From Rhyzopertha dominica (Eukaryota > Arthropoda > Insecta > Coleoptera > Bostrichidae), in assembly GCA_025024175.1 (NCBI GenBank), contig QCXZ01000001.1:28514942-28578941 (forward strand): a stretch of DNA of 64,000 bases, written 5' to 3'. Both the position numbers and the translations under genes were made by a program. Of the stretch, positions 24,501 through 36,552 are shown one piece after another. The notes below the pieces were generated by a model. That model saw only the letters and a program-made list of their open reading frames with translations, had not been told where the DNA came from and did not search any database. Position 1 is the stretch's first letter, and each line of letters begins with the position of its first letter.

Positions 24501-24508
24501 GTTTCAAG

Positions 24509-25256
24509 TACTAGTACTACTTGGCACTTACAGTACTTTTGTCTCTGGAATTAGGCACTTGTTGCTTCAGGTAGTTTTGAGAGTCTGTACTTAGTACTTG
24601 ATACTTAAAGTACCTTTGAAGCAGAGTACTTTCTCTAGCTGTGATATGAATAACTAGTTTCGTTTGTCCAGCTCATTAATTTTACACATACGCCCCACGC
24701 AAAGCGACGTAGACACGGACATTAAAAGCCACAAAGCCTCCAAAATCATATCGTCGCTTGTAATTGTGATTGGCAGTACTGCGGCGACACCTGGTGAGAA
24801 GGGACAGGCGTGTATGCGGGGCCTTAGTTCCTTCCTCTGGGAATGTAACAGCTTCCAGATCAATCAATAATTCAGAGCGTGGCTCGCACAAGGTGGAAAA
24901 CTACCCTCGTTTGCACCCTATGTGGCAAACTTAAAGAGGATGCCCGCCTGCCAACTTTGCAGTACATATTAGAACTGCGGGGGAATTAGGGTATTAGGAT
25001 TTCTCTCATTTGCAAAGTATGCCGAGGGGAACGTCCCGAGGTGACCGACAAAGGAGATACACAGTTTACATGACGAACTTACTTTAATGGGCGATTGTGG
25101 CGTTAGTACCGACAGAGAGGGGATTTGTCGACTTAAAACAAAGTTAAAAGTCTTATTTAATTTCAAGTGACAGACCAATTAGTTTTTTTATGTATTGTGG
25201 AACTTTATGGAGCTAGACGCAGCATATTTGCACGATGTCCGAAGTTTGATACTGGA
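24509..25256. other. Intronic DNA with a GC-richer island
   Basis: 24660-25110 has balanced composition and overlapping open frames on both strands, none with a recognisable motif or convincing splice sites. Confidence 0.35.
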
Positions 25257-25326
25257 CCTGTGATAGCGCAGCGGCAGCTTGTTAGGGCGTAAACATGGGA
25301 ATTAGGGTTCGAGTCCCGGTCACAGA
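25257..25326 (+). tRNA. tRNA-like sequence: degenerate tRNA or tRNA-derived SINE head
   Basis: The B box GGTTCGAGTCC is perfect (25306-25316) and an A-box-like TAGCGCAGCGG starts at 25264. The ends CCTGTGA and TCACAGA form six of seven acceptor pairs. The D arm and especially the anticodon stem pair poorly; if the loop is GCGTAAA the anticodon would be GTA. Poor stems and the intronic setting suggest a pseudogene or SINE head rather than a working tRNA. No SINE body or poly(A)-type tail was identified downstream. Confidence 0.5.
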
Positions 25327-28139
25327 ATAATCTTTTTGACTAATTCTTATTTGACAAGTATTACATTTTTTATAAATGCTGTTTACCATAAAGAGGCAAG
25401 TGTTGTTTTTGTGATTTACAATTCGAATTTAGAGAAGTAGACTTGGTAACTGTTACTAATAGTTGTCATGTTGGTTGTATTAAAATCGCCACAGTGATAA
25501 AAAGATAATTATCTAGTTTGTAAGAAAGACATGGTCACTGAAAAATTCAAATATTTTACTAAACAAAACATGAAACTTATGTATTATTTACTCCTATGCC
25601 TAATGATCTGATAAATTTTAAAGCGATCGATAAAAAATAAAATAATNATCTGAAAACTGTTTAATCTATAAACCCTTAAGATTAAAAATTAAAAAAAAGT
25701 TGAAAACAAGCACAACCGTGCTGGAAAATCAGAATGGTTCTCGAATAGCCCTGGCATTACAACCTAGGCAAACACTGCGACGTATCAGTGACAGAGAAGT
25801 GGTTTGATCACACAATAACACCAATAAAACAAAATAAAAATATGACGATCTTATGGGTTATGCAAATAAGATCAAACATATAATAATTAATAACAGATAA
25901 AACTTGCTTAATAATAGAGGCAGCAATATCAACTAGCGGAACAATAAAATAGAAAGAAGCAGAGAAAACATTAAAATGTTGACACTTACAAATAGATATA
26001 GAGAATGTGGGGGCTAAAAACATCAATTGTTCATGGAATGGTTAAAGTCCAGTTACCATAAATGGTAAGACCCTGCCAGTAAAATGGCAGTATTAAAACA
26101 AATAATTATAAACTTAAAGATAAATCTATTACGCAACCTGATCTTTGTTCATAAAAACTTCTATTTCGTAAGAAAATGTAGATTTAATGCGTGCTCAATT
26201 ATTTTGGCAGCCGTAACATCTAGAGCAGGTATGGCCAAACCTTTAATCAATCCCGGCGACTTTTTCTATAAAATAAATTAGAGGGCTGCCAATATTTTTA
26301 GAAATTTCAAAGAAATAAGGGTGTTAATGTACCTACCTAATGACTACTCATTTTACTAAACGGTTTTAATTTAATATATAAGTATTAGTGTCGGCCGAAC
26401 TCTTTGATGCTCTGTATTAACAGACAATTTGTATTGATTCTATTACAGATTGAGATGGTAAAAAGCTCTGGTCTAAGACAGTAAAGTGAACAGACGCACT
26501 TGATGTTTGTCAAGAATGACTTGAATTAACAATAACATGAAATATGAAATGACCGTACAACTTTTTTCTAAGCATAATGGACGATCGTAAACATGATTAA
26601 CTTAAAGATCTTGTGTTAGATAATGAAAAAGATTATAAACGAAATGCTTCAAGGCTTTCCAGAATGCCTCACCTAAAATAAGTAATAATATCTCCCCCTA
26701 TGCCTAGAAGTCTTCGTTGTAAAGTTAAACAAAAATGTTATTATTCTGTAACAATTATTGAGATCCCCTAGCAGCATGGATTTTTACGGGGTCCGAGATA
26801 TACGCGGGTTACTCAAAATCGATACCCTGAGAGCTATGAGCGATCAGTCCGCGGTCCCCAGTTTGGCCACTACTGATCTAGGGTCTAGGGGATTTGCACT
26901 TAGTTTGAACTTGGTCATATCTATAGTTTCAGACGTGTGTGCTTTCAAAACCAAGTAAAAAATTATTTTTCCTCATTTGGGAGATTGAAGTTTAATTAAG
27001 ATTATTAGTAATTTTAGAGGTATGGTTTCACATGCTTCCTTATAATGCGCTATTTTCATGATTCTTTTATTGCATAATCTGAAAAGTACATCAAAAACTA
27101 TGAATACAACACGCTGTTATTTCGTTCAGATTCGTAAATTGTCCCAAAAAAATAAAATGAAATTTAAATTTGTGCTTGTGACGTAATAAATACGTCTCGG
27201 TATGCACCAAGTGGTTAACAAACTTTTGATAGATTATCTCTAACATTTCTCATGGGAGTGAGTGCAAGGGAAAATCATATAAAGTTCGCATGTGAATTAG
27301 TCTAGGACGATAACCCTTATCGTTATCGTCCTAGGAATTAGTAATTCGTAGTTTATTTGTACTGCTGCCACATTACGCCTTGCGCGCGCGTTTGCGTTTG
27401 TTTTGTGGTCGTGCGTGACCTAGATCAAGAAGATGTCTCGTGTAAAGTTTTCTTCTGTGCCTTCATGCAAAAACCTTCACTAACTGCACTTGTTGACGAC
27501 AATGTAAGAAACCGGAGGCGAAACAGTTAAAAAACAATGCAAAACAACAAAATGAAATTTTGAGGTTGGCAAATAATAAACATTGTAAACACCTGTGCGG
27601 GCGGTTGCTCTACTGGCTTGCTGTTCATTCAAACTACTGCAGGGACCACGGACGAGCAATGTTGCCAACACATAAGTGTAATGCTTTAAACATTAAAATT
27701 CGGAACTTTTCAGTTAATATATTATATTTTTTGTTCTAATGTATTATTAAAATATTACTATTTTTGTTTTACACTAAGAAGTAAATATAGAAGTGAAAAA
27801 TACATAAAAAGGAAATAACGGTGCCTATTAAGTGTTACGTGTGACAACGCCGCAGATAGTTTATATGATCACAGACTTATGACGTCATTTAAACTTTAAA
27901 GATTTGTTATTAATTATGCAGTAACTTTGATAGTTAATCAAATGGCTCATCCAACTCCAAACACAAAGTAGTTTGACGCAAAATTACTTATTTTACCTTT
28001 TTTGTTTGTGTGGAACGAGCCCATTATATCTAAAATTAATTTTGCTTTATCTACTGTAGTAACTGTGATAGTTACTTTACTTTCTCTAGATGTTATATTA
28101 GGTTTGGACGTACCTTCATTACTAATAATGTGCATTCAT
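25327..28139. other. Non-coding stretch with two small inverted repeats
   Basis: A 13-base perfect stem (CTAGGACGATAAC, 27302-27314, mirrored at 27322-27334) with a 7-base loop is present. A short unit bounded by ATCCCCTAG and CTAGGGGAT lies at about 26762-26892. The rest is AT-rich and without recognisable coding. Confidence 0.4.
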
Positions 28140-28195
28140 CTTTATGGCTGATAAGTGCAGCAGCATCTGAAAGACTGTTTTGGTAGGTTTATCAC
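28140..28195 (+). pseudogene. Possible hAT transposase C-terminal fragment
   Basis: The plus strand reads LISAAASERLFW then a stop, matching the SAAASERLF dimerisation motif at the end of hAT transposases. Upstream sequence is too decayed to confirm, so this may be coincidence. Confidence 0.3.
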
Positions 28196-28983
28196 TGTTT
28201 TGTTTTTATTTTTAACCATTTCGTTTTCAAACTCTAATATTGTAAACTGTATTGTGCCTCCAAAGTCTTGATAAAAATGCAATTAGATGAATCTTAGAAA
28301 GTTGCTGTTCATCTAAAAATAAGTTATCATTCTTTCGCTCTCATATATACACATAATGGATTTTGACAAAACACAATTTTTACACCAATAAAGATATGAC
28401 TAGAAACGCCTGCTAAAAAATCTGTGGAATTTCCAAGACCTAACTTCAGTGGGAATAGTGGAAATTACGATCAGTGTCTCGATCGTTTAATATTTATTAT
28501 GAATGCTAAATTTACTAATAACTTATCGTGCAATAAATTAACTTAGCATCACTAATATCAGATAGTTATTTAGACTCTGTATTGAATATGTAGATTACAT
28601 CACTAGTAATAGGAACATTAATACCATCTTCACAGTTACAATTGCAGGATGTTCCACTTTTCTACGCTTACAGGCTACTAATTAAATGACGCGTCACCTC
28701 AGAAGCCAGTTTGCTCCTCAGTTGCTATTGTAGATTGCCTCTTTGTTATCGTTATTCCTTAAGTCTCGTTTGATGTTTTTTCTTAATACATCACATCGTC
28801 CTTGTGTAATTAATTATCAAAATAAAATTATTAAGGAAGTACAATGAGAATTTTTCATTCTCTTAACATTTATGATGTTCTATTCCCAACTGAAGGTATT
28901 TTGTGCAGGTAATTAGCTGTTTGAGTAGTAATATGTATGGTTTTAATACAATAACCGAGCATTTTTATAATATGTACATATAC

Positions 28984-29951
28984 CAGTGGCGGCTCCTGAA
29001 TTTTCAAGAGGGGGGGCGCATAAGTAACAGTAGCAATAACAATAGTAATAAAATCTCTTCTTTTTAAACATAAAATAATACTTAATAATGTCAATATTAA
29101 ACAAAACTTTATTATTTCTTACAAAAATTCAGCATAAGCAACAAAAAATAACGTCTTTTTTACACCTACTTAATAATGGCAACATCAAACAAAACTTTTT
29201 TATTTCTTGAAAAAAAATGCACCAAATTGTTAAATTTAAAAAAATATATTACCTACGGTTTTTTTAAATTACAGTCCATCCTTCTGTCCTTTATGGTTCT
29301 ATTTTCTGCATTGCGTTTGTTTACTTGTGCTAGAACCAAGTCAGGTAACGGCCTGCCTAATTTCTTGATTTTAATTTTGTCTTCTAAAGTCAACGTATGA
29401 AAATTACTTTTAATAAGTTCGCTAATTAAATTTATTTTTGGCCACAAAGCACAAACAACGTTTTCCCTTGCACGAAGCAACGACAACTTTACAAATCACC
29501 GTCACAACACGAGCACGAAGACAATTTACGACGATTAACGAACTGCTCCATGCCTATTCCGAATCGAGTCCGCGGCGCAAAATGCTGGCGCCCAGCGCGG
29601 GACAAATCTTGTGGGTATTATTACGTACGAAAAATTTTGTTGTCATGGTTGTCATGGCAACGTCCCGTAAGAAATGTATTAGTACTGGGCGCATTTAAGA
29701 CGCGGGGCCCCGGTAAAGTATCTACCGTACGTGCATACTGGTGCGGCGAGTGTACGTACGTGCAACCTGGCGTGGCGAGTCATTTTAATATTGTGTTATT
29801 AGTTATTGTCTTATTGTGCGTGTTTTCGCTGAGGATATGGCGGTAAATGATACGACAAAATTTGATAGACATATTAATAGTTATATTTTAAATATTTTAT
29901 GGTTGTCAGGGAGGGCGCGCGCCCTTGCGCCCTTAAGAGAAACCGCCACTG
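28984..29951 (-). mobile_element. Non-autonomous hAT element with perfect 8-base duplication
   Basis: The ends read CAGTGGCGGCTCCT and (reverse) CAGTGGCGGTTTCT, flanked by a perfect ACATATAC duplication (28976-28983 and 29952-29959). Minus-strand frame 29253-29486 encodes LRARENVVCALWPKINLI and KIKIKKLGRPLPDL, resembling the N-terminal region of DUF4371/ZMYM-type hAT transposases; no catalytic domain is present. Two near-identical blocks (around 29075-29115 and 29160-29215) are an internal duplication. Confidence 0.85.
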
Positions 29952-30275
29952 ACATATACAGTTTGTTTTGTATCCAAAACCAGTTTATATCTTATTGTTT
30001 CGCGAACGTAAGGTATTTTGCTAATGGGAAATATTAACTGAAACATTCAGTGACTTTTTGCTGACGAATATATCTGTTATATGTATTAAGAGTATATTGA
30101 AATGTTTCTAAAGAAAACTGTTGGTTGTACTGTGACACATTTTGACAATTTTTTTTACAAATTTGTTCTTTACGTACACAAAAAGAATGCAGTATTTATT
30201 AATTTGTCGTCTTTTGCTCACTAGCGAAACTAAAGCAAAGTTAGTAAAGGTATAGTTTTAATTTATTACTAGCAA

Positions 30276-30886
30276 TACGAGGGTGAATGCTTTCAGCGTC
30301 CATAATATAAGATAATATTTTGTCGGATAGATCGCTGTCTCTTGAAAACACTGACAAAAAGTTAATAGTCTGACGTTTCGATTACACCTGTAATCTTTGT
30401 CAAAGACGAAGAACCTCAAAATTTGCCTGACACAAGTTCAAACAAAATTTTGAAAGTAAATAAACAAATCACCAAGGATGCGAGACGTCATAGAAACAAC
30501 GTGCCAACCTGATAAAAAGGAACCTAACGATGAAAAAGAAACTACCTACCTACTAGATATACATGAACTACTTGATAAAAGATAACTACAAAATAGCCTT
30601 CCAAATGTCACCTAACTCATAATTTTTATAATCCCTATTCAAATTATTAGTATTCCTACAAATTTCTATAGCTTCTTTTATTAGCCGTTTGTGATAATAT
30701 TTTTCTCTATGTAAAATTTTTGTTATATCAAAATCAATCATGTGTTTAGTCAAATATGAGTGTTCAGCTACGGAAGATTTATCTATCTGTTGCAACCTAG
30801 TAGCACGTATGTGTTCTTTCTTTCAGACTATTAACTTTTTGTCAGTGTTTTCAAGAGACAGCGATCTATCCGACAAAATATTATCT
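30276..30886 (-). mobile_element. 5'-truncated Penelope-like insertion with 14-base duplication
   Basis: It is flanked by a perfect direct repeat TTTATTACTAGCAA (30262-30275 and 30887-30900). Minus-strand frame 30586-30795 encodes SSVAEHSYLTKHMIDFDI, then HKRLIKEAIEI, NNLNRDYKNYELGDIW: the conserved tail following the GIY-YIG domain of Penelope-like elements. The termini form a perfect inverted repeat of about 62 bases (30310-30371 against 30825-30886), so the 5' end carries an inverted copy of the 3' region. A hammerhead-like motif lies at 30373-30405. Confidence 0.85.
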
Positions 30887-30900
30887 TTTATTACTAGCAA

Positions 30901-32460
30901 GTTATGTAAATACAATTTTATTTATTAACGAAGGATCGCCTTTAGTGAAATGAGTTATGGATTGCGAGAACTGTGTCCTAAGCTAAAACACATCTGGCTT
31001 CCATAATTCGCGTCCCTAGTTTGTACAGTATGGAATGTCACAAAACAGACGTATCTTATTTCTTAAAGCACGTTTTGTAAACAAACATGAATTTTATATG
31101 GCACCCGGGACCGCGATAAAGACCTGTGGACCTTTTCTACACCACACTCGGTGGTAAAAGTAGAACATGAAACATGATCCTGTTGATCCTGCGTAATATT
31201 ATATTTGAAGCTCGCAAATCACAGATAGATTACAACTGTTTGTTACATGCAGTCACATAGTTCATTCGACTTGACATGTAATTGCAGATTGCAGATGTAT
31301 TGTGCAAAATACCACTATGTATAATATTATCTCATATAAAAGCTTCTAGAACAAGCATCTGCAGAAAAGATCTTTAATAGAGTCGTCGAGCTAGCAAAAT
31401 CTGTAATAAATTTAAGCATTTCTTTTAACTTTATGCCAGTCGTCAAGTCGGTGCAACTTTCTGTTGTGATGCAATGAAAGTCTGAGGACAGAGATAAAAG
31501 AAATGAGAGAAAAGCGTCCCCACTAGACGGACAGACACATAAAACAAATTTTAATTAAATACTGAACACTGAACTCGTCTATTGAAATTAAATACTGTTT
31601 ATCAGAGGAAAAAAAGTGGTAGAGCGTCAATTAATTACATTTACATTGAGTAGCACATATAGACCTTGACTTTTGAACTCATCAAATTAATAGCTTTAGA
31701 TAAAGTTTTGATTAGAGCGTGAGGAAAGAACCATCTCTAATCGTATTTTGTTCAAATTCAGAATCTAAGTTTCGGTTTAAGTGCCTCTTATCAAATATTG
31801 AATACAGCAAACTGCGCTTATTTTAGCATTTGTTTCGAGACAGTAATTGCTGCAAATGTATCCAGTGATTCAGCCAGTTGCTATATAACGAAACTTTTCG
31901 TTTATAAAAGCGCCAAAAAGATAGGAGTATTGATTCAAAATGTTCGAAGAAAATAATCAAGAAAGTTCTGCTACGAGACCAGTTTTGAATGTTTTTTTGG
32001 AATAAAATTTAGAAAAACTCCTGCTGTTGCTCTCACATCGGAATAGATCTGTTACATCGATTTAGATTAACCTCGACCAAAAAACGTTTTTCTGCTGTTA
32101 ACTGACGATTTCAATAATGACCTTTGTCAGTTGTCAAAAGCGATTGATTGTTGGGAAAGTTGTTTACATTATATTTGGAATTCTAAAACCTATAAGTATG
32201 AGCACATTGTTACGAATGAAGAAAATTAATTGCAAGCATTTAAATTTCACAAACACAATGTATTTGTAAATGTAATTGGATATGGGATTTTCGACGGAAA
32301 GCACTGGTGGACTTCGTGACTCTTCCGATTTTCTGGTAAAACTTCATTTACTTTTTTGGGATAAGAAACGTGGTCATTTATGATAGAAACGGGGTTCTTA
32401 TCAGAATTCACACTGTCAGCGTTTTGCAGTTGATCTATGAGGGTCATGTCATAGTTTCTG
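30901..32460. other. Non-coding stretch, no recognisable gene
   Basis: AT-rich DNA with no open frame bearing a recognisable motif and no evident repeat structure. Confidence 0.45.
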
Positions 32461-33150
32461 AACATATCAAGCTGGCGCTGAACTGGCGATGTCAAAATTC
32501 AAACACTGCGCGAAAAAACGGTTGCCGAAATTTACGGTGCGTTACAAGAAGCTTGCTAGGAGTCGTGTGTGGATAGCTCAACAGTAAAGTGATGAAGTAA
32601 GCGTTCCAGAGTGTTGAACTAGTGTTAAAGACGACGTCAGAAGTTAGAGACCTAATACAGCTACTGAGAACACTTTTGCTGCTATTGTGGCTACAACAAT
32701 GGAAGAAGACTGCATGGACAAACAAGCAATAGACAAATACCAACAGACAAATGTACCTATTTGTCTTCTTTGTAGAAAATTTAAATGCATGATTCCAAAA
32801 GTGTAGACGAGATATAAAAGGCAGCGGCGTAATCCTCTTGCACCATAACGCTTGATTGCATAAAGAATTTTCAGTCAAAGGAGCGAGAAGAACTGCTGTG
32901 AAATTCTCCCACATCCTCCGTCCAGCCCTGACATGAATCTTCAAGATTTTGTTCTGTTCCTCCAGTGGAAAGGAGAATTTCGTTTAGTCTGATTTATTGA
33001 CTTGGAAGGATAAAAGCCCTGCAATAGCATATGCGTTCCAACTTTTGAAACATCTGGACAAAATGGCGTATTTAACGACATTACATTACTGCCGAAGCGA
33101 TGGAAACGTGTTTTCGATATGCAAGGGGATTATATTGAACGACTTTTTGT
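32461..33150 (+). pseudogene. Internally deleted mariner-family transposase, copy 1
   Basis: The plus strand preserves the N-terminal helix-turn-helix region (TVAEIYGALQEAC, then ESCVDSSTVK) as decayed mariner-like sequence. It then jumps past the first catalytic aspartate to VILLHHNA, where the usual LLHDNA has lost its Asp. The C-terminal part follows: PDMNLQDFVLF, FIDLEG, LPKRWKRVFDMQGDYIE, recovered across frameshifts. Long minus-strand frames over the same bases are shadows. Terminal repeats were not resolved. Copy 2 lies 12.3 kb away in the same orientation. Confidence 0.75.
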
Positions 33151-34323
33151 GTGCAGTTGATCCTCATAACTATTATAGAAATTAAAATTAACTACATCAC
33201 AGCAAATATGAAATCCAACCTTTGCTCTAACTATAAACTGGAATAATTGGTGTGCTAGTATCTTACATTGACTTTCAATGTTCAGAAATTTACCATTTAC
33301 CACCGTGAAAAAAACATCAATTTTTGACAAGTTTTTTTGCTCCTCTACCTCTGCAACCATTTTACGTTTCACTGATGCTTGCATTAAATGCAATGTTGAG
33401 AATATGACCCTGATATTTTAGGCTGAATTCGATTATACTTTATATCAAGTAAAGCCAATTTTCTTACTTACATCTCCCATGAAACAATAAAATTGAAATG
33501 TTATGAGAAAAACAACTGACAACAACAAAATAGGATTTAGATATTTCCAAAATGTTTGAATTACATCCAAGAGATAGTAGATGTTATTTTAATGAAAGAT
33601 GAGATGTAAGACAAAGAGGTGCTATACTAGCAATTTATGCCTCTTCTCTTTTAACATTTTTTCGACCTTAAGCCTTGGGGGCTCGTGCTTCGTGGAACAC
33701 GTGTAATTCCGGCGGTTAGCCACTGATAACATATAGAAAGATTAAATCAAATGGGAAAGCTTTATCACCAGGTTCAGGTATGCAAAAAAATATCAAACTA
33801 TTTTGTTATTTCTCGTTAGGTTACTTAGACGTCAATTCTTCCAGGTTTTTCTTAATAGTTATCTGTATAATACTAGATGTCATACACTAGTATATTACCA
33901 GATAGAAGTTTGGGGCATTTTTCTTTTCTTAAAGAACCTCTGTTATCGTGAAAGCAAGCGAATCATCCAACGCTGGGGATAACGCGTGACGAGTGCCGAA
34001 TTTGAAGGCTCCAAGAACACCCACATTCTGTGTTGGTAGCAAAAGGATCTACACTGTGTGGAGCTTATAAGGTCAGTACTTTCCATATTTCTACCTATAA
34101 CTTGCCGAAAACTAACGCGGACGCTCAGGTGGAATGCTACATTTTGCTGTTTTGTTTTAGCTCCATTAATTGTTTTCATAAACATTGTCAACGAAATTTA
34201 ATATTTTTTCCCTGTGATCTGAAACACTCACGGCTAAGTACATACCTTCATATATCTACATTTCTGTTCACCATTCACGGAATTCAATGAATCGTACAAA
34301 TTAATCATACCGGGGCTAGCACA
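33151..34323. other. Non-coding stretch, no recognisable gene
   Basis: AT-rich with a few short open frames lacking motifs. Confidence 0.45.
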
Positions 34324-34344
34324 TCGTCTCAGGTTAGTTTCTTG

Positions 34345-36186
34345 ATTGATTGATTAATTAATTAAACCAGCGTACGGTCAGCATTTCTGCTACTCCCGGA
34401 TATACCGCCGGGCCTGCCGTCTACGCCGGGTTGGAGGGGTACATGCTGATTGCTAGTAGTGCGACTGCCTAGCGCATGTTAAAGAAATATAAGGATTGGA
34501 ATGGCGAGGTTATATAGGTACATTCATTTTCTTTGAATGTTTTTTTTCGTGCTGTTGACATCATTGTTCCACTTCAGTGTAGCTCGACTAATTTCTTGTT
34601 CCTTATCATTTCTAGTTATTATTCTGTTGTTTTCGATGTAAAGCACGGTCTTCCTCTTTTTCGTTGGTCTCCGCTTAGTTCCCAGGTCTTCCTTAAATAT
34701 ATGGTATGCTTCTCTCCTAGATGTGTCCCTAGTATTTCGTCGGGTATGTCTTTATTCTTTTTATGATAATTCTGGTATCCAAGAGTTCCGCTTTTGCCGC
34801 ACGCGTGGTATGTATTTGGTTGAATGATGTTTTTGCCTTAGATTGTAATTTTGTTATTTCTTGAGTTATTTGCTTAAGCACTGCGTTCGCTCTTCTGTCG
34901 GTTGGGATATGTACACCTACAATGCATACCGCTTCCGCCTTCCAGGATTCGATGCACCACTATTGTATAATTTCTTGAATACTCTTAACTAGATACACGA
35001 AACTACTTCACTATAGTGACAGCAACAACAACAATAGTAAGATAAACATAAGTACACAACAATGGGACACACTGAATTAAACTCTTCCAAATTTTATGTA
35101 GTTTTTCAATTTCTGTAGCTTTTTGACGTTTCCTCGTGTGATTTCGTCTACGTTTGTCCGATAGCTTGCCGGAGCTCAAAGTCGGGTGATGTTCTACGGG
35201 ATCCTTCTTGTCTGCGTGCATTTTTTTTGTATGTATTAGAGATTCTTTACGGCCGTGGGTGTATTTCCATGGCTTCCTGGTCTCTAGACAAGATTATTGC
35301 ACTATCATAGTGGTTACTTTTACTCCCTCTTTCTAGTGTTGCCGCTAAAGTTTCTTCTGAAGCGATTTTGTTCCAAGTCGTTTATGAGTGCTGGGACTCT
35401 TTTGAGTTGTACTTTGACCGTAGACCTTGAACAGTTTCCCCCAAGCTGCTTCCCATCTTCAAAACCTTATGTCTAATATGATTTACAGATTTTCTACTTA
35501 TTTTTCTAGCCTATTTTGTGTTGTTGCTGGACAATGTTCCCCCATATATCTATTTCGTGAGCCAATGTGGTCCGCAAGCGGTTTCTGTCCTACAATTGTG
35601 CAACACCCTGCCAGATACACGGAACTACTTCACTGTAACGACGATGATAATAACAACCGCACAACAAACATGAGGATGCAACACTAGAACACATTATTAA
35701 CGAAAAATGATTGTTTAACGCGACGCCCATCTTGGGTCATAGGCGTATAATGTCGTTCTACGGATCCTCTTTTTCCTTAAATATATTTTGTTTTTCCTTT
35801 TTCGGTTTCGTTGACTTCTTGTAGCTTTTCTTATTAGTTGTATTAGAAGACAAATAATACAAAGAAAGTCGCTAGTTAGGCATATGCAACACGCGTATAA
35901 ATTATTATGCTAGTATGTTAGTCAACTATTTTTCTACAATCTTATCTTATTTTAGTTCCTGTTGTAGGTTGTTGATTAGGTGAGTTCTCATATGTGGTAA
36001 CAGGTACACAGGTGGGCAGGTACGCAAGCACCACGTTCACCACGCTAAGCACTTGTCCCCACCATATAACCGTGAAACATTCACTATGTGAACAGTTTAG
36101 TTTATTAATCACAATCACTTGTAGTAGAGCTCAGAAAGCCGTTCAAATACACGTCTGTCTCTGACCAGCGCCCAAACCGAACTCCC
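34345..36186 (-). mobile_element. Retroposed non-coding element, 1842 bases, with 21-base duplication
   Basis: The unit is flanked by an identical 21-base direct repeat (34324-34344 and 36187-36207, beginning TCGTCTCAGG and ending TTTCTTG). The left edge is a tetranucleotide tail (ATTGATTGATTAATTAATTAA when read across the edge), as at the 3' end of several LINE clades, so the element is oriented minus. No reverse transcriptase is seen. It contains two diverged copies of a segment around GTGAAGTAGTTTCGTGTATC (34990-35030 and 35605-35640) and a GC-rich 3' block (34370-34440). Most likely an internally deleted, non-autonomous LINE derivative. Confidence 0.7.
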
Positions 36187-36552
36187 TCGTCTCAGGTTAG
36201 TTTCTTGTTACAAAAAGACATATTTGACATCAATAAAAATTTTGTGCTTTGCCGATCCGAAATTTGAAACAGTAAAGTAGCTTAGATTTATTGCCTTTCG
36301 TTTTTTTATCCTTGACTCTGACTTCACAGGGATAAATCTTTCGATTTTACAGTCAGGTGGCGCCCTGAAATAGGATTGCAATAAACGACTTCACGCCTAG
36401 GCCTACCGACGACCGATGTCCGCTGTAATAAAACTTTTTACTAAAAAAGAAGCTTGCAGTACATTACACAGTACTGTTAATTTCATGCAATTACGGTGAA
36501 CCTTTATAGAAGCATTGAAAGAAAAAATATTTTCATTCAACAATAAGGGATC

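Noticed and set aside
28135..28200. Full hAT gene around the SAAASERLF motif.
   Set aside because: Only this short motif is visible; no catalytic segments or terminal repeats were found, so it is listed only as a low-confidence fragment.
32492..32944. 150-codon minus-strand open frame.
   Set aside because: It is antisense to the mariner relic, whose plus-strand frames match transposase blocks; a related shadow appears over the second copy at 44956-45204.
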